Origin: Actinacidiphila oryziradicis
Lineage (GTDB): Bacteria > Actinomycetota > Actinomycetes > Streptomycetales > Streptomycetaceae
Assembly: GCF_005047355.1 (NCBI RefSeq)
Contig: NZ_SUMC01000010.1
Coordinates: forward strand, 62,001-126,000
Direction of reading: 5' to 3'
Length of the DNA: 64,000 bases
This document shows, piece after piece, positions 59,467-64,000 of the stretch; position 1 is the stretch's first letter, and every line of letters begins with the position of its first letter. The notes beneath the pieces are model-generated. The model was not told the origin of the DNA. It was given only the letters and a program-made list of their open reading frames with translations, and made no database searches. Made by a program: the position numbers and the translations under genes.

Positions 59467-59544
59467 AGCACCGTCAGAGCACCCTTTCGCGGGACGGCGG
59501 CCCGGTTCCCCGCCGTCCGCCGTCCCGCGGGTTACGTTGGAGAC

Positions 59545-60738
59545 ATGGAAACGGTCGATCTGCGTTCATACGGCGGGCAGTTCACCGCCGACCCGTATCC
59601 GGTCTACGCCGAACTGCGGGCGCGGGGGCCGGTGCACCGGGTGCACACCCCGGACGCGGGCGACCTGTGGCTGGTCGTCGGGCATGACGAGGCGCGGGCG
59701 GCGCTCGCCGATCCGCGGCTGGCGAAGGACCCGCGGGTCATAAACGGCAACTCCTACGACGAGGAGTTCTTCGGACCGCACATGCTCCTGGCGGACCCGC
59801 CCCGGCACACCCGGCTCCGCAGGCTCGTCGCGAGGGAGTTCACCCCGCGCAGGGTGGAGGCGCTGCGGCCGCGGATCCAGGAGATCACCGACGGGCTCGT
59901 GGACGCCATGGTGTCCTCGAAGGACGGCGGGGCGGACGGCCGGGCCGACCTCGTCGAAGCGCTCGCCTTCCCGCTGCCGATAACGGTGATCTGTGAGCTG
60001 CTCGGCGTACCCGACCTGGACCGCGCGTCCTTCCGGGCCTGGTCGAGCGAGGCCGTGGCCCCCACCGGGGCAGAGGCCGAGCTGGCGGCGTTCACGCAGA
60101 TGAGCGCGTATCTCGACGAGCTGATCGAGGACAAGCGCCGCTCACCGGGCGACGACCTGATGAGCGGGCTCATCCGCACCACCGGCGAGGACGGCGACCG
60201 GCTGTCCACCGCCGAACTGCGCGGCATGGCCTACCTGCTGCTGATCGCGGGCCATGAGACGACCGTCAACCTGATCTCGAACGGCGTGCGGGCGCTGCTC
60301 TCCCATCCCGGCCAACTCGCCGCACTCCGGGCCGACTTCTCCCTCCTCGATGGCGCGGTCGAGGAGATGCTGCGCTACGACGGCCCGGTCGAGACCTCGA
60401 CCTTCCGCTTCACCGCCCGGCCCGTCGAGATCGGCGGCACCGTTATCCCCGCCCACGAGCGGGTGCTGGTCGCCCTCGCCTCCGCCGACCGCGACCCGGC
60501 GCGCTTCGCCGACCCCGACCGGTTCGACATCCGCCGGGACACCCGCGGCCATGTCGCCTTCGGCCACGGCCCGCATTTCTGCCTGGGCGCGCCGCTGGCC
60601 CGTGTGGAGGGCCGGATCGCGGTGCGCACCCTCCTGGAGCGCTGCCCGGACCTGGTCCTGGCCGCCGACCCTGGGGAGCTGGACTGGCTGCCGGGCATGC
60701 TCATCCGCGGGGTACGGAGCCTGCCGGTAGGGTTCTGA
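59545..60738 (+). CDS. Cytochrome P450 (CYP107-like)
   Basis: A 397-residue soluble P450. I-helix oxygen motif LIAGHETTVN, K-helix EEMLR, and heme loop FGHGPHFCLGAPLAR with Cys346. Opening SYGGQFTADPYPVYAELRARGPVHRV and LLADPPRHTRLRRLVAREFTPRRVEALRPRIQ are typical of actinobacterial class I enzymes, which need separate ferredoxin and reductase; neither is nearby. The substrate is unknown. The aroA-like gene follows 69 bp downstream on the same strand. Confidence 0.94.
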   Translation: METVDLRSYGGQFTADPYPVYAELRARGPVHRVHTPDAGDLWLVVGHDEARAALADPRLAKDPRVINGNSYDEEFFGPHMLLADPPRHTRLRRLVAREFTPRRVEALRPRIQEITDGLVDAMVSSKDGGADGRADLVEALAFPLPITVICELLGVPDLDRASFRAWSSEAVAPTGAEAELAAFTQMSAYLDELIEDKRRSPGDDLMSGLIRTTGEDGDRLSTAELRGMAYLLLIAGHETTVNLISNGVRALLSHPGQLAALRADFSLLDGAVEEMLRYDGPVETSTFRFTARPVEIGGTVIPAHERVLVALASADRDPARFADPDRFDIRRDTRGHVAFGHGPHFCLGAPLARVEGRIAVRTLLERCPDLVLAADPGELDWLPGMLIRGVRSLPVGF

Positions 60739-60807
60739 AAGACCGGCTGTCGCGCACGTAGAATCGGCGCGGTCAGCAACAGCCGCTCCAAGGCCGGGAG
60801 GCCCATC

Positions 60808-62046
60808 GTGTCCGTCGTCGCCGTACCGGGATCGAAGTCCGTGACAGCGCGGGCACTCTTCCTGGCCGCGGCCGCCGACAGCACGACCACCCTGCGGCGT
60901 CCGCTGCTCTCCGACGACACCGACGGCTTCGCCCAGGGCCTGACCGCCCTCGGCTACCACGTCCGGCGCACCCCCGACACCTGGCGCGTCACCGGCCGTC
61001 CGGCCGGGCCCGCCGTCCCCGAGGCCGACGTGTACTGCCGCGACGCCGCAACCGCCTCCCGTTTCCTCCCCGCCCTCGCCGCAGCCGGCCACGGCACATA
61101 CCGCTTCGACGCCTCCCCGCAGATGCGCCGCCGCCCCGTCGCCCCGCTCACCACCGCGCTCCGGCAGCTGGGCGTCGACCTCAGCCACGACGAGGCCGAC
61201 GGCCACCTCCCGCTCACCGTCAACGCCGACGGCATCAAGGGCGGTGAACTGGACCTCGACGCCAGCCTCTCCTCCCAGTTCCTCACCGCACTCCTCCTCA
61301 CCGGCCCGCTGACTGCCGAGGGGCTGCGCATCAATGTCACCGGGCTCGTCTCGGCCCCGTACGTCGAGATCACCATCGCCATGATGCGGGCCTTCGGCGC
61401 CGAGGTCGCCCGCGATGGCAACGCGCTGATCGTCCCGCCCGGTGGATACCGCGCCGCCGACTACGCCATCGAGCCCGACGCCTCCACCGCCAGTTACTTG
61501 TTCGCGGCCGCCGCCCTGACCGGCCGCGAGGTCACCGTCCCCGGCCTCGGCACGAACGCCCTCCAGGGCGATCTGGCCTTCGTCGACGTACTAGGCCGCA
61601 TGGGCGCCCGCGTCGACATCGGCCCCGACGCCACCACCGTCTGCGGCACCGGGCGGCTCGCGGGCGTCACCGCGAACATGCGCGACATCTCCGACACCAT
61701 GCCCACCCTCGCCGCCATCGCCCCCTTCGCCGACGGCCCGGTCCGTATCGAGGACGTCTACAACACCCGCGTCAAGGAGTGCGACCGCCTCGAAGCCTGC
61801 GCAACGAACCTCCGCCGCCAGGGTATCCGCGTCGAGACCGGCCGCGACTGGATCGAGATCCACCCCGGCACCCCGGCTCGCGCCGAGATCGCCTGCCACG
61901 GCGACCACCGCATCGCCATGAGCTTCGGCACCGCCGCCCTCCGGATCCCCGGCGGCGTCACCTTCGACGAGCCGGGATGCGTCAAGAAGACCTTCCCCGA
62001 ATTCCACGAGGTCTTCAGCGCACTGCGCCGCGACTGGAACCTGTGA
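60808..62046 (+). CDS. aroA: EPSP synthase paralogue with Ala at the glyphosate-site Gly
   Basis: 412 residues from GTG 60808. EPSPS blocks: VPGSKSVTARALFLAAAA (Lys10, Ser11, Arg15), DDTDGFAQGLTALG, YCRDAATASRFLPAL, DASPQMRRRPVAPLTTALRQLG, SLSSQFLTALLL, MRDISDTMPTLAAIAPF, RVKECDRLEA, CHGDHRIAMSF, VKKTFPEF. It joins shikimate-3-phosphate and PEP. The usual GNAGT loop reads RDAAT, with Ala81 where E. coli EPSPS has Gly96. Not next to other aromatic genes, so probably a second copy. Confidence 0.88.
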   Translation: MSVVAVPGSKSVTARALFLAAAADSTTTLRRPLLSDDTDGFAQGLTALGYHVRRTPDTWRVTGRPAGPAVPEADVYCRDAATASRFLPALAAAGHGTYRFDASPQMRRRPVAPLTTALRQLGVDLSHDEADGHLPLTVNADGIKGGELDLDASLSSQFLTALLLTGPLTAEGLRINVTGLVSAPYVEITIAMMRAFGAEVARDGNALIVPPGGYRAADYAIEPDASTASYLFAAAALTGREVTVPGLGTNALQGDLAFVDVLGRMGARVDIGPDATTVCGTGRLAGVTANMRDISDTMPTLAAIAPFADGPVRIEDVYNTRVKECDRLEACATNLRRQGIRVETGRDWIEIHPGTPARAEIACHGDHRIAMSFGTAALRIPGGVTFDEPGCVKKTFPEFHEVFSALRRDWNL

Positions 62047-62755
62047 CGGCCTCCCGCCCCGACGCCCGCCGTCGGTGCTCCCCGCTCAGCACCAGCCCCG
62101 GCGACTCCTCGTCATACGCTCCACAAGCCGTCGCTGCCCACAGTGACCACTGCTGCGGCACGGAGTAGTACGGCACCAACACCCTCACGGTGCGCCGCTT
62201 CGCCTCCTGGACCGGCAGCAACGCGGGCAGCACATCCGGCAGTTGGCCGGCCAGGATCGCGTTGCGGCACGCCTCGCACGCCGGCCTGCGATCCGCGGCA
62301 GCCTGACGCGGGCCGGGGCGACGACGCCGCTTCGTACACACCGGCACCGGCCGCGCCGCGCCATGCAGCGGGTTGTAGAAACACCGGACCAGTTGCGCCG
62401 GCATCCGCCGCCCCTCACACCGTGCCCGCGCCATCTCCAGCCGCTCCACCGCCCGCTCGGCCAGCACCACGACGGCCGCCAGATCGGGCAGGTCCGCGGC
62501 CTCGTCCAGCAGCTTCCCGGCCGCCTGGTAGGCGTCCAGCGCCCATACGTAATCCCGCCGCGCCGCCCCATCGCCCTGGCCCGGCAGCAGTTCCGCGGTA
62601 CGCACGATGTCGGCCGCGTCGGCCACCCGCGCGGACGCTGCGCGACGCAGCCGGTCGCGCAGCACCTCCCACTCCCGGAGGACCAGCTCCTGCTGCCGTC
62701 CGGGAGCACTGTTGTGAAACAGCCTTACCAATACAAACCACCACCGGCGAAACAC
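62015..62755 (-). CDS. Hypothetical protein with helical core and Cys pairs
   Basis: Up to 246 residues. A long helical region (VADAADIVRTAELLPGQGDGAARRDYVWALDAYQAAGKLLDEAADLPDLAAVVVLAERAVERLEMARARCEG) is followed by CFYNPLHGAARPVPVCTKRRRR and ACEACRNAILAGQLPDVLPALLPV, a possible zinc-ribbon-like set of cysteines, and VPYYSVPQQWSLWAATACGAY. Similar unnamed proteins occur across Streptomyces. The start is uncertain. It converges with aroA and overlaps its end by 32 bp. Confidence 0.55.
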   Translation of the reverse strand: MFRRWWFVLVRLFHNSAPGRQQELVLREWEVLRDRLRRAASARVADAADIVRTAELLPGQGDGAARRDYVWALDAYQAAGKLLDEAADLPDLAAVVVLAERAVERLEMARARCEGRRMPAQLVRCFYNPLHGAARPVPVCTKRRRRPGPRQAAADRRPACEACRNAILAGQLPDVLPALLPVQEAKRRTVRVLVPYYSVPQQWSLWAATACGAYDEESPGLVLSGEHRRRASGREAVTGSSRGAVR

Positions 62756-62763
62756 GCGCCAGA

Positions 62764-62895
62764 CTATCGCTGACCTTCCGCCCAGACCTTCAACGCCGCG
62801 AAGTCATCGTCAGTCAGACCGATCCCGGGGTCCACGTAGTGCAGCAGCGCCGGCCCGGCGTGGTTCGCGGCGACCCACGCCCTCGCCGCCCTCAC
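62764..62895 (-). pseudogene. Possible C-terminal gene relic
   Basis: The minus frame ending at 62764 reads AARAWVAANHAGPALLHYVDPGIGLTDDDFAALKVWAEGQR before its stop, which has a convincing protein look. Upstream of about 62895 the frame turns into an Arg/Ser-rich shadow of the plus-strand gene. It may be a small remnant whose 5' part has been lost. Confidence 0.3.
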
Positions 62896-62920
62896 CCAGG
62901 CCAACGACTGGACCCGGGCG

Positions 62921-64000
62921 GTGCTCTGCACCCTCGCCCGCCGAGGGGCCGCGATGCGCCGCGACGAACCCGAACGGGCCCGGGTACTGCTGGACATCCT
63001 CGGTCCCTGGCCCCTGTTCAAGGCCGCCCAGTTCCTCTTCGACCTCATGGAGTGGGAGGACTTCATGGTCGACGGCGAACCGCCACCCCTGCTCCCCCTC
63101 GACCGCACCGCCGTACTCGACCTCCCACTGAGCCTGGTGCGCGCCGTCGCCAGGGCCTCACTTGACGGCCTGCCAGGGGGCTGGGAGCCCGTCAAGCACG
63201 CTGCGAGCTCGCACCCAACAACGACACCAGCGCGGCCACCCCCGAACTCCCCGAGCTGGAATCGGGCTTCTACCTCTGTCGCGATGTCGTCCTCGGTGCC
63301 CTCGGCGCCGCCGGTCCTCTTCTGCCCGCACGTCTCACGTCAGGCCGACCCCCCGCCCCCGACGATCCGGCGCCGACGCAGGACGCGTCGCACACTCCGT
63401 CGACCGAACAACCGGCGCTCACCCTCACCTGTTCCGGCGGCCCCGCTGCTGCCGTCGCCGGCTCGGAATTCCCCGCCATGAGCGTCGCCGCCCGGGACAC
63501 TGCCGGAAACCCCTTTGCCGGTCTGCTCGTTCGCTTCGACATCACTGGCTCCACCGGCTCGGCCTTCTCCGACGGCGCCGTCTCGTCCACCGCGACCACG
63601 GGGCCTGACGGCCTCGCATCCACGCCCCGCATCACCGCCGGCCCGACGCCGGGAGACTTCACCGTCCAGGCCACCGCCCCCGGTGACAGCTTTGTCGCCG
63701 GCGACTTCACCGTCCGGGCCGCTCCCGCGGCGCCCCAGTCCGAATCCGGCAACGTACTGCGGGACGCCAATCAGCTATACGTGTTCCAGGTGACGCAAGG
63801 GGCTCTGTTCACGCCTAGCGCCGCGGCGTGGCCGCAGGCAGAACCCGGCGGGGACAGTCTCATCTGCCTCGGTATCTGCTCGAAGCAGAACCTGCCGGTG
63901 CACATCGCGGATCTGCGGCAACGGATCACAGCCCCATCCGGCTTCGTATTCACCCACGTAGCGCAGTACGCGTGCTTCATGGAATTCGCGGGATGGGATC
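62921..64000 (+). pseudogene. Frameshifted gene with Ig-like (Big_1-type) domain, runs off the window
   Basis: The first part, from GTG 62921, reads ARRGAAMRRDEPERARVLLDILGPWPLFKAAQFLFDLMEWEDFMVDGEPPPLLPLDRTAVLDLPLSL. Coding then moves to another frame near 63197-63204 (ELPELESGFYLCRDVVLGALGAAGPLLP) and stays open to the window end. No start codon exists in the second frame before 63478. From about 63415 there is an Ig-like domain (LTCSGGPAAAVAGSEFPAMSVAARDTAGNPFAGLLVRFDIT...GPDGLASTPRITAGPTPGDFTVQATAP). One frameshift or sequencing error joins the parts. Function unknown. Confidence 0.45.

Overview
The window is high-GC actinobacterial DNA, almost certainly from a Streptomyces chromosome arm. 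The signs are strong G/C third-position bias, many GTG starts, long stem-loop terminators without U-tracts, and the families found: DUF5996, DUF5955, RNase Sa, peptidase inhibitor I36, graspetide precursor/maturase and CYP107-like P450. I saw no rRNA, no intact tRNA, no CRISPR array and no replication origin.

Layout. (1) 0-19.9 kb is a purine-catabolism and glyoxylate-assimilation block: OHCU decarboxylase, HIU hydrolase, urate oxidase, 8-oxoguanine deaminase, a TMEM175-like channel, a DUF1932 oxidoreductase, malate synthase, a MobA-like nucleotidyltransferase, DUF5955, the IclR regulator AllR, allantoinase, allantoicase and an AIM24 protein. Together they take 8-oxoguanine/urate through 5-hydroxyisourate, OHCU, allantoin and allantoate to glyoxylate, which malate synthase feeds into central carbon. 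A TTCAAC-N5-GTTGAA inverted repeat lies upstream of both uraD and allB and may be a shared operator. Between a small HTH gene pair (0.85-1.7 kb) and uraD (7.67 kb) lies a patch of insertions and relics: corA, DUF5996, a broken IS3 element split by a recombinase-like fragment, and the stump of a graspetide (ATP-grasp RiPP) cluster.

(2) 20-29.7 kb is a divergent catabolic regulon. An IclR regulator, a class III CoA-transferase and a crotonase-fold protein read left. An aminotransferase, a fused FAD/Fe-S 2-hydroxyacid dehydrogenase, an ACS-type MFS transporter and a fumarylacetoacetate-hydrolase-fold enzyme read right. A perfect 23-bp palindrome sits between the two arms.

(3) 30-42.2 kb is a glycan-use locus: a CUT1 sugar ABC importer with a GH36-like alpha-galactosidase, a six-hairpin glycosidase-like protein, a LacI regulator, and divergent GH95 (alpha-L-fucosidase type) and GH110 (alpha-1,3-galactosidase type) genes. 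This set suits alpha-galactosylated/fucosylated glycans or red-algal galactans.

(4) 42.3-45.2 kb is a mixed stretch with a GT51-like protein lacking its first catalytic Glu, an I36-type inhibitor and a chimeric pseudogene. (5) 45.1-57.8 kb holds two importers with hydrolases: a cytosine-deaminase-like amidohydrolase, a GntR/FadR regulator and an NMT1/THI5-type ABC importer, followed by a peptide-type ABC importer operon with an isochorismatase-like hydrolase and a metallo-beta-lactamase-fold lactonase.

(6) 57.8-59.5 kb is gene-poor, rich in hairpins, and carries relics of a carbohydrate-binding module and an RNase Sa-type ribonuclease. (7) 59.5-62 kb has a cytochrome P450 and a divergent EPSP-synthase paralogue whose active-site Gly is Ala. 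(8) 62-64 kb holds poorly known Streptomyces proteins, including a frameshifted Ig-like-domain gene that runs off the window.
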